This document shows positions 25,512-34,167 of a stretch of 64,000 nt of DNA, in pieces (positions within the stretch are counted from its first letter, which is position 1; each line of letters opens with the position of its first letter). The notes beneath the pieces were generated by a model. That model was not told where the DNA came from and did not search any database. It saw nothing but the letters and a program-made list of their open reading frames with translations. The DNA comes from Levilactobacillus bambusae (GTDB lineage: Bacteria; Bacillota; Bacilli; Lactobacillales; Lactobacillaceae): NCBI RefSeq assembly GCF_003124125.1, contig NZ_QCXQ01000002.1, forward strand, positions 328,747 to 392,746, written 5' to 3'. The translations under genes and the position numbers were made by a program.

Positions 25512-26376
25512 TTTCGTCTAACACTTGAACGACGATCCCCACGAGACCTGGCCCTGTATGCACCCCTAACGCTGGTGAAATATCACCCGTATAGAGGTGT
25601 TCAGCAGTGGGATACTGGTCCACCAACTGATCGGCAATCTTGGTCGCTAGCGGCCGATTAGCCCCATCTGCCACGGCTAAGTTAAAGCGGTTAGCCGACC
25701 CGATTTGATCTTCCACCAGTTGCCTCATTTGTTTCAGGGTTCGTTTTTCTCCCCGACCCTTGGCTGCTGAGTAAAAACCGCCATCGGCATCGGTTGAAAT
25801 CACGGGCCGAATATCTAAGACAGAACCCGCAAGCCCGGCCATTTTGCCAATTCGTCCGCCCTTAGCCAGGTAACTCAGCGTTGGAACGTAAACAAACACG
25901 TGCGTCTGGGGAATAATCCGATCGAGTTCTTCCAAAATAGCTGAGTACTCCCACCCCGCTTCAATTAGTTGGGCAGCGTAGATCGCAACTAGTCCGCTTC
26001 CAATGCCAATGTTCTTCGTATCCACAACGGTAACGTCTAACTCGTCATGCATCTGGGCAATCAACCGAATTTCCTGGTTCGTTCCCGATAGCGCCGAAGA
26101 AATGGTAACCACAATCACGTGGTCATACCCACTGGCAGCCACCCGGTCAAACGCGTTATCGATCACCTTACCGGTGGGACTGGCCGTCATCGGAATCTCG
26201 GTTTCTAACCGCTGATAAAATTGCTCGGGCGAAATCGTTATCCGATCTTGGTAGACCCGATCCCGAAAACTAATGGTCATTGGAATTAAGACCATATCGT
26301 ACTTAGCCATTAAATCATCTGGAACATCAGAACACGAATCTACAATCACAGCAATTCGATTAGACTTGTTCACCAT
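25498..26376 (-). CDS. DegV-family fatty-acid-binding protein (FakB-like)
   Basis: This 292-aa cytoplasmic protein starts with IAVIVDSCSDVPDDL, the DegV signature. TASPTGKVIDNAF and VVTISSALSGTNQ form the fatty acid/phosphate site. DegV/FakB proteins present fatty acids to the kinase FakA. It lies between a DUF1836 gene (17-nt overlap) and a hydrolase (14-nt overlap). Confidence 0.9.
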   Translation of the reverse strand: MVNKSNRIAVIVDSCSDVPDDLMAKYDMVLIPMTISFRDRVYQDRITISPEQFYQRLETEIPMTASPTGKVIDNAFDRVAASGYDHVIVVTISSALSGTNQEIRLIAQMHDELDVTVVDTKNIGIGSGLVAIYAAQLIEAGWEYSAILEELDRIIPQTHVFVYVPTLSYLAKGGRIGKMAGLAGSVLDIRPVISTDADGGFYSAAKGRGEKRTLKQMRQLVEDQIGSANRFNLAVADGANRPLATKIADQLVDQYPTAEHLYTGDISPALGVHTGPGLVGIVVQVLDEIGEE

Positions 26377-26899
26377 CCTGTTGCTCCTCCTTAATGTTCA
26401 TTAAGAGAACGTGCGTCGTAATCCGAAAGAGACTACTTTGGACGGACATCTTTTGAACCTGGTAGGCCGCTGAATCAGTGGGTTCAATTGTGATTGACAG
26501 ATTAACGGGAACCGTTAACCGCTCAAATTGACTGTTGAACAGCTCAATAAACCGGTCGTAGGCCTCGCTTACTCGAACGTCATCCATTTCAGCTTCGAAC
26601 GCGCGACCGATCGCAGCCAGCGTAAAGGTATTCTTCATCAACCCAATGACAAACAATTCCCCAATCTGCAGTTTCTCGTAGCGTTTTCGAACTGGTTTTG
26701 TAATAAAGCCTTTTTTAATGTAATTCGCCACCATTGCGGCGGTCAGTGGTTCCACCGGCAGCGGAGCAAGTGTCTCGTTGATCAAGCCGATGACCTGTTC
26801 TTGATGAAGTGGAATAGTCGGCAGTTCCGCCCATAACGGTAAATGAAGTCGCCGTAACGGCTCAAGCAATGCCGTCTGTTGGAGCAAATCTTGTGGCAA
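26360..26899 (-). CDS. DUF1836 protein, probable DNA-binding regulator
   Basis: This 179-aa protein contains the DUF1836 core TAAMVANYIKKGFITKP followed by KRYEKLQIGELFVI, which resembles a MerR-like winged helix. It is first in the operon with DegV and the hydrolase, as DUF1836-DegV pairs often are in lactobacilli. Function unproven. Confidence 0.75.
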   Translation of the reverse strand: MPQDLLQQTALLEPLRRLHLPLWAELPTIPLHQEQVIGLINETLAPLPVEPLTAAMVANYIKKGFITKPVRKRYEKLQIGELFVIGLMKNTFTLAAIGRAFEAEMDDVRVSEAYDRFIELFNSQFERLTVPVNLSITIEPTDSAAYQVQKMSVQSSLFRITTHVLLMNIKEEQQDGEQV

Positions 26900-26997
26900 A
26901 CGTAACCCTTCCTTCTTTCAATTTCAAATTATTATAACTCATCAATCTAGTTTTGAAAACCAGATAAATGAATTATTATAATTTATTCGGGCAAAAA

Positions 26998-27220
26998 GGC
27001 GATGCCGGGACATAAGTCCGCTTCGCTCAGCAGACACAAATCTGCAACTTGCCACGAAGTCCCACATCCCAAATGCGGATGCCTTCGTGCCAGTAGTTAC
27101 GTGACATTAGTCAAGCCAAATCAAAATAGGAATCATCCCAAAACACGAACACAGAACGTTCGTCTTACGGGATGATCCCTATTTTGCCAGATTTAGACGA
27201 CTAATGTTACAGCCTCGCCT
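26998..27220 (-). repeat. R3 structured intergenic module, copy b
   Basis: This fills the gap between lepB and the DUF1836 gene and starts about 13 nt after the lepB stop on the minus strand. It matches copy a in order: AACATTAGTC with GACTAATGT, a long hairpin (AAAATAGGGATCATCCC with GGGATGATTCCTATTTT), unpaired ACGTAACTAC, a stem CACGAAG/CTTCGTG with inner ATCC/GGAT, a GCAGA/TCTGC hairpin, then GCGAAGCGG and GACTTATGTCCC. GGCGAGGC and GCATCGCC close the element before TTTTT. Confidence 0.75.
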
Positions 27221-27232
27221 GGTTAAAACCTA

Positions 27233-27835
27233 TTATTTACTTGGATCGAAATGGTTGACCTTAGCAGCGTCGCTTTCCCAGAAACCGACTTTGGCAACCC
27301 CGATAATTTTATCTTCGGGAACGTACCCCCAGTATCGACTATCGTAAGAAACACTCCGGTGGTCCCCCATGACAAAGACCTTGTTCTTCGGAACCTTAGT
27401 CACCCCAACGTCCCGTTTCCAGTGTTGTTCCTTGCTAAGTGAAGCCAGATCAAAGGCCCCGGTTACTGACGTGGTTCCCGCCTTACGTTCCGTTTGGCTG
27501 ATGTAAGACTGCGACTGCAGCTTATCGTTGACGTATAACTTGCCATCCGTCGTGTAACGAACGGTATCGCCAGGTAAGGCAATGACCCGCTTAACGAATT
27601 GCGTGTTGGTTCCTTGGTTTGGCGCCACATCGTGGGCATTAAAAATAATCACGGAACCCCGCTTAACCTTGGACTGCTTAAAGACGTACATATGCTCAGA
27701 CGACTGCAAGTTTGGCTGCATGGATGTTCCGTCCACGTTCACGGGGGTCACCCAGAAGGTTTTAATGGCAAGTGCCAACAGTATCCCCACTACAATGGGA
27801 ATGACCCAGGAAAGTATTGACTTAAGTTTATTCAC
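27233..27835 (-). CDS. lepB: Type I signal peptidase
   Basis: This 200-aa membrane-anchored serine/lysine protease removes signal peptides on the outer face of the membrane. There is one N-terminal anchor (residues 8-28). Box B DGTSMQPNL carries the catalytic Ser, FVKRVIALPGDTV the catalytic Lys, and VMGDHRSVSYDSRYWG is box E. The GTG start has AGGTGA at good spacing. Confidence 0.93.
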   Translation of the reverse strand: MNKLKSILSWVIPIVVGILLALAIKTFWVTPVNVDGTSMQPNLQSSEHMYVFKQSKVKRGSVIIFNAHDVAPNQGTNTQFVKRVIALPGDTVRYTTDGKLYVNDKLQSQSYISQTERKAGTTSVTGAFDLASLSKEQHWKRDVGVTKVPKNKVFVMGDHRSVSYDSRYWGYVPEDKIIGVAKVGFWESDAAKVNHFDPSK

Positions 27836-28004
27836 AATTAATCACCTGTTAGTTTATTTTGTTCACCTGCTAAAAGTATAGCATTTTCCCTTGCTAATGT
27901 CGCTCAATGCGCTACAACCTTAAGTTTTAATCGACAAGACAGCATCCTGGGCTGACTTCGGGTATACTAAAGGAAGTGTAACTATGGATACAGGAGGTCT
28001 TGTC

Positions 28005-28715
28005 ATGGAAAACCCAATCTTCTCTGTGATCATTCCGGTCTATAACCTAGAGGACCATTTGGCCCAGTGCCTGCGCAGTTTGCAGCATCAAACAGTTTCA
28101 AACTTCGAGGTCTTAATCATCGACGATTGTTCCACCGATCAAAGTTGTGCAGTCATTGAATCTTGCATTAACCAGGATCCCCGGTTCTCGTTGAAAAAGC
28201 GGTCTACTAACCACGGTGTCTCCGCTGCCCGAAACATTGGCCTAGACAACGCCCGCGGAACATACATCTGCTTTGTCGATGGTGATGACTGGCTTGAACC
28301 CGATTTTTTAAGCCAGTTCTTAGCCGCCTTTCACCAGGCCGAACCAACGGAACTGGCCATTTCGGGCCACTACGGTTATTTATCGGTACCCGGCCGCAAC
28401 CGGGACTACAACCAGCACGCTCTGCTTTCTTCCATTAACTTCGGAATCGTGGGCGGGTTCGTGTGGAATAAGTGCTTTTTAAAACGCATTATTGATGATC
28501 ACCACTTACGGTTTAACGAGAAATTTACGTTCTTAGAGGATCAGCTTTTCTCCTTCGAGTATGCGGTCCACATTAAAAATGCTCACTACAACCACCACAA
28601 AACCTATCACTACCGGTGGCAGTCGAACACCGAGTGGAAGCGCATGGGGTTTGAGTTCTTTTCGGCCCGCAAACGACTTAACCAAAAGTTAAAGAGTGAG
28701 GGCATAAAATACTAG
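28005..28715 (+). CDS. Family 2 glycosyltransferase
   Basis: This 236-aa GT-A enzyme has FSVIIPVYNLEDHLAQCL at the N-terminus, the donor-binding EVLIIDDCSTDQS, and the metal-binding FVDGDDWLEPDF. ED in FLEDQLFSFEY is the likely base. There is no membrane segment. The ATG at 28005 has AGGAGG 8 nt upstream, favoured over an upstream ATG at 27984. It is 16 nt before the UbiB gene. Acceptor unknown. Confidence 0.85.
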   Translation: MENPIFSVIIPVYNLEDHLAQCLRSLQHQTVSNFEVLIIDDCSTDQSCAVIESCINQDPRFSLKKRSTNHGVSAARNIGLDNARGTYICFVDGDDWLEPDFLSQFLAAFHQAEPTELAISGHYGYLSVPGRNRDYNQHALLSSINFGIVGGFVWNKCFLKRIIDDHHLRFNEKFTFLEDQLFSFEYAVHIKNAHYNHHKTYHYRWQSNTEWKRMGFEFFSARKRLNQKLKSEGIKY

Positions 28716-28731
28716 GAGGGGGTAATCGGTT

Positions 28732-30498
28732 ATGACAGAGTTAAATTTTAACGGGCTGCCCCCGGTGGAAATTACCGGACGTGAGAAGCGGGCCCGGTTC
28801 AAGCAAATCATCAGTATTTTCCGCCGGTATAACGTGTTAACCAACCTCGCCAGACAAAAGCATCCGGAACAGGTTCGGCAAGCGTTCGAAGAGCTCGGAC
28901 CGACCTTCATTAAAGCTGGCCAGATTTTATCGTCACGACCGGATATCGTTTCCCCCGCCTATATTAATGAACTAAAAAAGCTGCAGGATCACGTTCAAAC
29001 GGATAATTTTTTAACCGTTCGGCAAACCATTGAAACGGCCACTGGCAAACCAATCGCAGCCATGTACGCCAGTTTCGATGAAACCCCGTTCGCCTCGGCC
29101 TCCATGGGTCAGACCCATCACGCTCGGCTTAAAAGCGGTCAGGACGTCGTGGTTAAGGTCCAGCATCCCGGGATTGAAAAGGAGGTCGCCCTCGATATTT
29201 CGCTCTTTGAAGAGGCCCTGCCCCTCCTCAAACTCATCCCGGAGGCGCGCGTCGTCAACCTGCAAAACCTCGTCACCGAACTAAAAAATTCCATGTTTAC
29301 CGAAATGAATACGAAAAACGAGATGACTAACGGTGAACGGTTTTATAACCTGAATAACGGTGACGACCTGATTACCGTTCCCCGTGTGTACCCGGGCCTC
29401 TGCGCTGAAAAGGTGTTAGTCAACGAATTCATGCCCGGCAAAAGTATTAAGCATCTCTTAGACCGGGTCGAACACGCTAACCAAGTCGCGGATCACGAAC
29501 TTGATCCCGCCCGGCACAAAATTGCTAAAACCATTGTCACGAACTTTATGAAACAGGTCTTCGTTGACGGATTCTTCCACGCTGATCTGCACCCCGGAAA
29601 CATTCTGGTTCATGAGTTAGATCCCGGAGAAGACGGCTATTTAACAGCCCAGACGGGCCACGGTACCTACCAAGTCGGGGATGATGTTCCACTCCAAACC
29701 GACAACCAACTGCCTGATTACCGGTTAGTCTACTTGGACTTTGGAATGATGGGCACCATTAGTCAGGGTCTGCGCAACAACCTGGCTAACGTCATTGTTG
29801 CGGTTGCTTCACAAGATACCCGGGCAATTGGTCGCAACCTGCTCGCAATCTCCACGCGGACGGGTCCCGTTAACGAAGAGGAGTTTTACAGTGAACTGGG
29901 ACCATTTTTAGAGCCCTACTATAACTCTGGACTAGGTGAAATTGACTTTCAAAATCTCATTTTCAGTATCGTCCGTGTTTGCCGGGACAATAATATTCAA
30001 CTTAATTCCGATATCACCATGCTGATTCGGGCCTTTGGGGTAATTGAAGGAATTGTTCAGGTTCTCGACCCTGATTTGTCGATGATTGAAGTTGCCCAAC
30101 CCTTCGCTAAGCGTTACATGAACGAGCAGTTCAATCCCAAACAAGTTCTAAGCCAAACGGCCCTAGCCTGGTATAAAAGCGCTGAAAACGCCCCAAAGGT
30201 AGTCACAAAGCTGTCGAATGTCCTGTCACTCTTGGAAAACGGCGGGACCCGGCTGAACGTTAACTTTCCCCACCGGGTGGAGCTGCTGCGATCCGCGGAA
30301 TCCATGGTTAACCGGTTAGTGACAGCGCTTATCTTAGCCGCCCTCATTATTGGGTCCTCCCTACTCGTCCAAAGTCACCCCGAAAACGCCTTTATTACTG
30401 ACATTGGTATGGCGGGCTACTTGATCTCCTTTTTAATCATCGCCGGAATGCTGATTTCCGGAATTATTCGGTGGATTAAAACCCGACACGATCGTTAA
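28732..30498 (+). CDS. UbiB/ABC1 (ADCK) family atypical kinase
   Basis: This 588-aa protein has the family's KxGQ motif FIKAGQILSSRPD (about residue 60), the Ala-rich loop FASASMGQTHHARL, VVVKVQHPG, the catalytic HADLHPGNILVH and the metal-binding LDFGMMG. Two C-terminal membrane segments follow residue 530. UbiB proteins support quinone or lipid metabolism. The partner here is unknown, and the upstream neighbour is a glycosyltransferase in the same transcript. Confidence 0.88.
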   Translation: MTELNFNGLPPVEITGREKRARFKQIISIFRRYNVLTNLARQKHPEQVRQAFEELGPTFIKAGQILSSRPDIVSPAYINELKKLQDHVQTDNFLTVRQTIETATGKPIAAMYASFDETPFASASMGQTHHARLKSGQDVVVKVQHPGIEKEVALDISLFEEALPLLKLIPEARVVNLQNLVTELKNSMFTEMNTKNEMTNGERFYNLNNGDDLITVPRVYPGLCAEKVLVNEFMPGKSIKHLLDRVEHANQVADHELDPARHKIAKTIVTNFMKQVFVDGFFHADLHPGNILVHELDPGEDGYLTAQTGHGTYQVGDDVPLQTDNQLPDYRLVYLDFGMMGTISQGLRNNLANVIVAVASQDTRAIGRNLLAISTRTGPVNEEEFYSELGPFLEPYYNSGLGEIDFQNLIFSIVRVCRDNNIQLNSDITMLIRAFGVIEGIVQVLDPDLSMIEVAQPFAKRYMNEQFNPKQVLSQTALAWYKSAENAPKVVTKLSNVLSLLENGGTRLNVNFPHRVELLRSAESMVNRLVTALILAALIIGSSLLVQSHPENAFITDIGMAGYLISFLIIAGMLISGIIRWIKTRHDR

Positions 30499-30558
30499 TT
30501 TGTTTATAAAAAGGATAATAAATTTCTAATTTTTGTGAAGCGATTGCAAATCTTAATG

Positions 30559-30580
30559 GAGCGCGGTTCCGCGCTTTTTT
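30559..30580 (+). terminator. Terminator of the glycosyltransferase-UbiB operon
   Basis: A GC-rich hairpin, AGCGCGG-TT-CCGCGCT, is followed by six T residues. Confidence 0.92.
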
Positions 30581-30628
30581 AGGTTTCAAGCGGAAAATTT
30601 CACAAGTAATTTTGGCTTGTTAAATAGG

Positions 30629-30912
30629 TTGACATCAGTTTAAAACGGAGTATATTACTTACTGTTGGTCAAATGAAGATCGTGATTGACGCTATTAATA
30701 CATACCGGTTAATGCTTCATAGTCTCTCATGTTGACCTTTGAATTAGGTTCGCCATTGCTGGCGGATGTCTAATCTAACCCGCACCGTTACTACCAACCA
30801 AAGTTCATGGCAGATGGACGATATTGTAACACCGCCAGCCAAGATTAGACCCCTTAACTGAAAATCCGACTGCAATAGACAGCGAACGAATTTATTGAAG
30901 AGGTGATCAGGT
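30629..30912 (+). promoter_or_regulatory. Promoter and long structured leader of the ElaA-like gene
   Basis: TTGACA (30629-30634), a 16-bp spacer and TATATT (30651-30656) form a good promoter about 250 nt before the gene, which is unusually far. The leader can fold: GGTCAAATGAAG pairs with CTTCAT and TTGACC; TTCGCCA/TGGCGGA forms a hairpin. GTCTAATCT can pair with AGATTAGAC, and TGGCGG can alternatively pair with CCGCCA further on, so two exclusive folds are possible. It could be a regulatory leader or a separate RNA. It matches no riboswitch class I know. Confidence 0.45.
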
Positions 30913-31380
30913 ATGGAATGGAAAGTAAAGGATTTTGACGATTTCACTGCCCGCGAATGGTATGCGGTAACGCAAGTTCGCGAATCTGTCTACATCGTAG
31001 AACAGGAACGGATATATCCGGAACTCGATGGTGTAGATCTAGAAGCCAAACATCTTTTAGGCATTGATGGTGATGGTAAAATTGCCACCTATGCTCGTAT
31101 TTACGAAACCGAACACGGCGTCTCATTCGGCCGGGTTCTCGTTTCACCTGATTTTCGTGGAAAAGGTCTCAGCAAACAACTTGTTGCACACATCCTTCAA
31201 GTCATTGCCCGTGACTACCCCGACAAAGACATTGTGATTGATGCCCAGGAATACATTCAGCGACTCTACGCTAGCTTCGGCTTTGAAGCCATTAGCGGAG
31301 TTCACGAACACATTGGGACACCACACGTTACGATGCGCCTTGCCGCGGCTGACAACCCAGAAATTGTCAACGCTCGGTAG
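30913..31380 (+). CDS. ElaA-like GNAT acetyltransferase
   Basis: This 155-aa GCN5-related N-acetyltransferase begins with the ElaA pattern FTAREWYAVTQVRESVYIVEQ. The acetyl-CoA loop is VLVSPDFRGKGLSKQLV, and YIQRLYASFGFEAISG ends the fold. Substrate unknown. It has a long structured leader and a strong terminator, so it is a single-gene unit. Confidence 0.87.
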   Translation: MEWKVKDFDDFTAREWYAVTQVRESVYIVEQERIYPELDGVDLEAKHLLGIDGDGKIATYARIYETEHGVSFGRVLVSPDFRGKGLSKQLVAHILQVIARDYPDKDIVIDAQEYIQRLYASFGFEAISGVHEHIGTPHVTMRLAAADNPEIVNAR

Positions 31381-31382
31381 CC

Positions 31383-31427
31383 AAAAAGGTGCCCAATCAA
31401 GCATATGCTTGATTGGGCACCTTTTTT
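31383..31427 (+). terminator. Terminator of the ElaA-like gene
   Basis: A long perfect palindrome (AAAAAGGTGCCCAATCAAGC and its complement) is centred on ATAT and ends in a T tract. The lower stem is the same as in the terminator at 47995-48041. Confidence 0.92.
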
Positions 31428-31435
31428 ATTAGTTA

Positions 31436-31547
31436 GGTTCCAAGCCTCAACTCTTTCCGGTTAACCCAAGCAGCAAATAATACTAAAGCCCAGTATTTTT
31501 TGCTGCTTACGTTAATCCTCGAGAGTTAACGAGGCTTTCCACACCCT
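31436..31547 (-). repeat. R1 structured module, copy c
   Basis: Read on the minus strand it starts AGGGTGTGGAA, then arm AAGCCTC, AACTCT, GAGGATTAACG, an inner hairpin (GCAGCAAA...ATACTGGGCTTTAGTAT...TTTGCTGC), GGTTAACC, AGAGTT, GAGGCTT, and GGAACC. The arms pair with each other and differ from the other copies. Its first ~22 bases are the last codons and stop of the acetyltransferase at 31526-32062. Confidence 0.85.
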
Positions 31548-32062
31548 AGCCCTATTAAATCATAGGCCAGCCGCAGATCATCCGGATGGTGATTCATTTG
31601 AACGATCCCACAGTAGGTAAATCCCGCTTTTAAAATAATATGCTGCATCCGTCGATTCATCTCATGTGTATCAATCCGCACCGTCTTAAATCCAAGGCGA
31701 ACGGCCTCCGAGACCAGTAGCGCAAAGAAGAAATCAGCTAAATGCAGGCCGTGGAACTCCCCCGAAATCGCAATTCGGTGGATAACAGCGTAGGGTCCGT
31801 CAGAATGCCACCGGCCCTCAATATTCTCATAGTTGGGGTCTGGTTGCTGCATTAATGCAGCGGTACCTGCAACGTGTCCGTCAACGACTAAAACATAGCT
31901 GATACCGGCCTGTTGATCCCGTTCCAACTGTTGGCGGTCTGGATGACCATCCTGCCACTGCGGGCTGCCATCACGTTTTAATAGTGCCTTCGCTTCATTA
32001 ATAATAGCCATTTGGGTTGGTAAATCATCTGACGTGGCTAACCGACAGTAAATTGATGCCAT
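31526..32062 (-). CDS. GNAT-family acetyltransferase
   Basis: This 178-aa acetyltransferase has AVIHRIAISGEFHGLHLADFF as the acetyl-CoA region (shown across residues about 95-115) and a downstream FKTVRIDTHEMNRRM. The start shares one base (TAATG) with the SDR stop, so the two are coupled. The last residues (LGCGKPR) and the stop are encoded by the R1 module, so the natural C-terminus may have been altered. Substrate unknown. Confidence 0.83.
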   Translation of the reverse strand: MASIYCRLATSDDLPTQMAIINEAKALLKRDGSPQWQDGHPDRQQLERDQQAGISYVLVVDGHVAGTAALMQQPDPNYENIEGRWHSDGPYAVIHRIAISGEFHGLHLADFFFALLVSEAVRLGFKTVRIDTHEMNRRMQHIILKAGFTYCGIVQMNHHPDDLRLAYDLIGLGCGKPR

Positions 32063-32811
32063 TAAGCCCGCTGAGCCCCATCAATCGTGAATTCTGCGCC
32101 ATCGGCAAACTTAGATTCATCGCTGCCCAAGAAGACACAGACTTCACCAATGTCCTTGGGTTCGCCCATGTGACCAACTGGAATGGTCTTCACCACTGCT
32201 TCACGCATGTTGTCCGGAATAATTGCGGTATCAATCCAGCCGGGGTGGACGGAGTTAACCCGAATGTCAATGTGACGTTGGGCCAAGTTCAAGGCCGTCG
32301 CATGGGTTAACAAACGGGTCCCCCCCTTGCTAGCCGAGTATTCTGGTACGGATGGCAACCCGATTAATCCCGCAACCGAAGAGATGTTAATGATTGATCC
32401 CTTACTATCGTTGTGGGCCTTCATGGTCTTAATCGCAAATTTTTCGCCTAAGAAGTTCCCGGTTAAGTTAATGTCAATAACCTTTTGCCAGTCTTCCAAT
32501 GAAAGGTCTTCAATGGGCCCTGATTGGCCACCAATTCCGGCATTGTTAACCATAATATCTAACTTGCCGAATTTAGCGATTGTGGCATCCATGACCTTTT
32601 TCCAGTCGTCTTCCTTTGAGACGTCCTGTTGAACGAATAGGGCGTTATCTTCGCCAAACTTATTAACGGCATCCTGGCCGCCTTCCACGTTATGGTTGGC
32701 CGTCAAAACAACTTTAGCGCCTTCAGCAACGTAACATTCAGCGATTCCAAGTCCAATCCCGGCAACCCCGCCAGTAATTACCGCAACTTTATCCTTTAAT
32801 CGATTTGTCAT
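32062..32811 (-). CDS. Short-chain dehydrogenase, (R)-alcohol dehydrogenase-like
   Basis: This 249-aa classical SDR is close in pattern to the Mg-dependent (R)-specific alcohol dehydrogenases of lactobacilli. The cofactor loop is [15 protein letters not shown], followed by NNAGIG, the catalytic Ser in INISSVAG, and YSASKGG (Tyr/Lys). [11 protein letters not shown] and the C-terminal [12 protein letters not shown] are typical. The ATG at 32811 follows GGAG; an upstream in-frame ATG lacks a proper site. It reduces ketones or oxidises secondary alcohols; the natural substrate is unknown. Confidence 0.88.
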   Translation of the reverse strand: MTNRLKDKVAVITGGVAGIGLGIAECYVAEGAKVVLTANHNVEGGQDAVNKFGEDNALFVQQDVSKEDDWKKVMDATIAKFGKLDIMVNNAGIGGQSGPIEDLSLEDWQKVIDINLTGNFLGEKFAIKTMKAHNDSKGSIINISSVAGLIGLPSVPEYSASKGGTRLLTHATALNLAQRHIDIRVNSVHPGWIDTAIIPDNMREAVVKTIPVGHMGEPKDIGEVCVFLGSDESKFADGAEFTIDGAQRA

Positions 32812-32880
32812 GTGATCCACTCCTTCATCCATTGATGGGTCAAGCGTAGCATGAAACCCCCACCAATTCAATTGATTGAA

Positions 32881-33261
32881 TTAGGGTGAAGTCAGGTCGG
32901 CCAGTTTCAGGTATTCCTCACTTCCGTTTTCTCCTTGCTTCACCAACCCATTAGCTTCCAACCGGTCAAACACCAGTGGCAATACCGGCAAAATTCGGTC
33001 GCTCACCGCATCCGCTAGTTCCGGCCGTTCGGTTTTTTGGTCGGCAATCCAGGTCGCCAGTTCGGATAACGTGACCGTTTCGCCCACCAAAAGCGTATCA
33101 AAATAAACCACAATAAACCCGGCTTCTAAGGGGGCCAGATACGGTTGATCCTCGTGGGATTTAAAATCCATTCCCGATACGTAAGGACCCAACCGCCGCC
33201 AACCGTCCATTGCAAGGGCCTGCCGGTGTTTAAACCCGGTAAGCCACTCCAAATGAGTCAT
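32881..33261 (-). CDS. Hypothetical protein, 126 aa
   Basis: This soluble protein has a Trp/Arg-rich N-terminus (HLEWLTGFKHRQALAMDGWR) and a helical second half. I do not recognise it. A GGGGAGGGG site lies upstream of the ATG. It precedes the SDR-GNAT pair on the same strand with a 69-nt gap, so it may be co-transcribed. Confidence 0.65.
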   Translation of the reverse strand: MTHLEWLTGFKHRQALAMDGWRRLGPYVSGMDFKSHEDQPYLAPLEAGFIVVYFDTLLVGETVTLSELATWIADQKTERPELADAVSDRILPVLPLVFDRLEANGLVKQGENGSEEYLKLADLTSP

Positions 33262-33322
33262 CGTTAACCCCTCCCCTTCAGGTTCTCATTTAAAATTTTC
33301 TCTTCGTACTGAGTATAAATGA

Positions 33323-33351
33323 TTGCGTCTTGGAATTACACCGATTAGAAT
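33323..33351 (+). promoter_or_regulatory. Promoter of a candidate small RNA
   Basis: TTGCGT (33323-33328), an exact 17-bp spacer and TAGAAT (33346-33351) lie in a gene-free stretch, about 85 nt before a strong terminator and with no gene in between. Confidence 0.6.
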
Positions 33352-33357
33352 AAGGGG

Positions 33358-33472
33358 TGAGTATAAGTGATCCCCACTTCACTTACACTCTTCATCAACC
33401 TCTCCTAAGGACGCCATCATCGACGTCCATATCCACGAGACTGTGCTATCTTAAGGGCCAGTCTCTTTTTTA
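33358..33472 (+). ncRNA. Candidate small RNA (about 115 nt)
   Basis: A promoter upstream and a terminator at the end (GAGACTG with CAGTCTC plus six T, 33437-33472) bracket a sequence with no credible gene. Its 5' end folds as GAGTATAAGTG with CACTTACACTC (33359-33390). A C/T-rich unpaired linker follows (TTCATCAACCTCTCC), which is complementary in character to G/A-rich ribosome sites. This is the layout of a trans-acting sRNA. A short peptide is less likely because the AAGGGG site would lie upstream of the start point. Confidence 0.5.
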
Positions 33473-33590
33473 GCCCTAATTTTTAAATTTTACTTTTCCT
33501 GTTTACGTCTAAAGCATTATTGGTTATTATATGTAGAATAGGTATAAACAATTTAGACCATTCTATAAAATGAATGAGAGGAGAAACAGT

Positions 33591-34094
33591 ATGAATCGGA
33601 TCACAACGCCCATGATATATTTTGATGGAGACGCCCGTGACGCCATCTCTTTTTACATGAGTGCCCTCGACTTTCAGATGGTCTTCATTGAAACCTTCTC
33701 GAACTACCACTTTCACGATCCTAGCTTCCCTCTCAACCCCGCGGATCGAAATAAAATTGCCTACGCCGTCTTAACCGCGGATGGCAACAGTGGCAATGGC
33801 GATGGCATCATCGTTGCTGACCGAACTATTGATGAGGGGCTTGAAGATGGTAGCGGAGCCGTTGAACTGAACTTACAGGTCAATAACCGGCGGGAAGTCT
33901 TACATATCGAAAATAAGTTTCTGGCGGATGACCGCACCCAAATTATTGATGACCTCTATCCAACCGCTTACTCCAGTAGTATCGTCCGCCTGATGGATCC
34001 CTTTGGAATTACCTGGCGGATTATGAGTAACGACCGGGTATCACCCTTTAATTGGTTTGCTGGGAGTAACCGCCGGCCCAAAAATAAACCCTAA
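33591..34094 (+). CDS. VOC/PhnB-like (glyoxalase fold) protein
   Basis: This 167-aa protein starts with the PhnB pattern MIYFDGDARDAISFYMSAL and has the paired beta-alpha-beta-beta-beta modules of the VOC fold. RLMDPFGITWRIM is the characteristic second-module ending. PhnB-like proteins have no agreed activity. The ATG at 33591 follows GAGAGGAG. Confidence 0.82.
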   Translation: MNRITTPMIYFDGDARDAISFYMSALDFQMVFIETFSNYHFHDPSFPLNPADRNKIAYAVLTADGNSGNGDGIIVADRTIDEGLEDGSGAVELNLQVNNRREVLHIENKFLADDRTQIIDDLYPTAYSSSIVRLMDPFGITWRIMSNDRVSPFNWFAGSNRRPKNKP

Positions 34095-34111
34095 TTTTTT
34101 CGAATTGTGCT

Positions 34112-34153
34112 TTGCCTTTTTCACATACCCTCAGTATACTGAGGGTATGTGAA
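34112..34153 (+). promoter_or_regulatory. Promoter overlapped by a perfect 34-bp palindromic operator
   Basis: TTGCCT (34112-34117), a 17-bp spacer and TATACT (34135-34140) form the promoter. A perfect 34-bp inverted repeat (34120-34153, half-site TACTGAGGGTATGTGAA, centred on GTATAC) covers the spacer, the -10 and the start point and ends at the GGAGG. A bound repressor would block transcription directly. Confidence 0.85.
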
Positions 34154-34167
34154 GGAGGTTTTTTATT

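Noticed and set aside
33359-33411. Small peptide starting with GTG inside the candidate sRNA
   Set aside because: The only ribosome-like site (AAGGGG) lies at or upstream of the predicted transcription start, and the possible products have no protein-like pattern.
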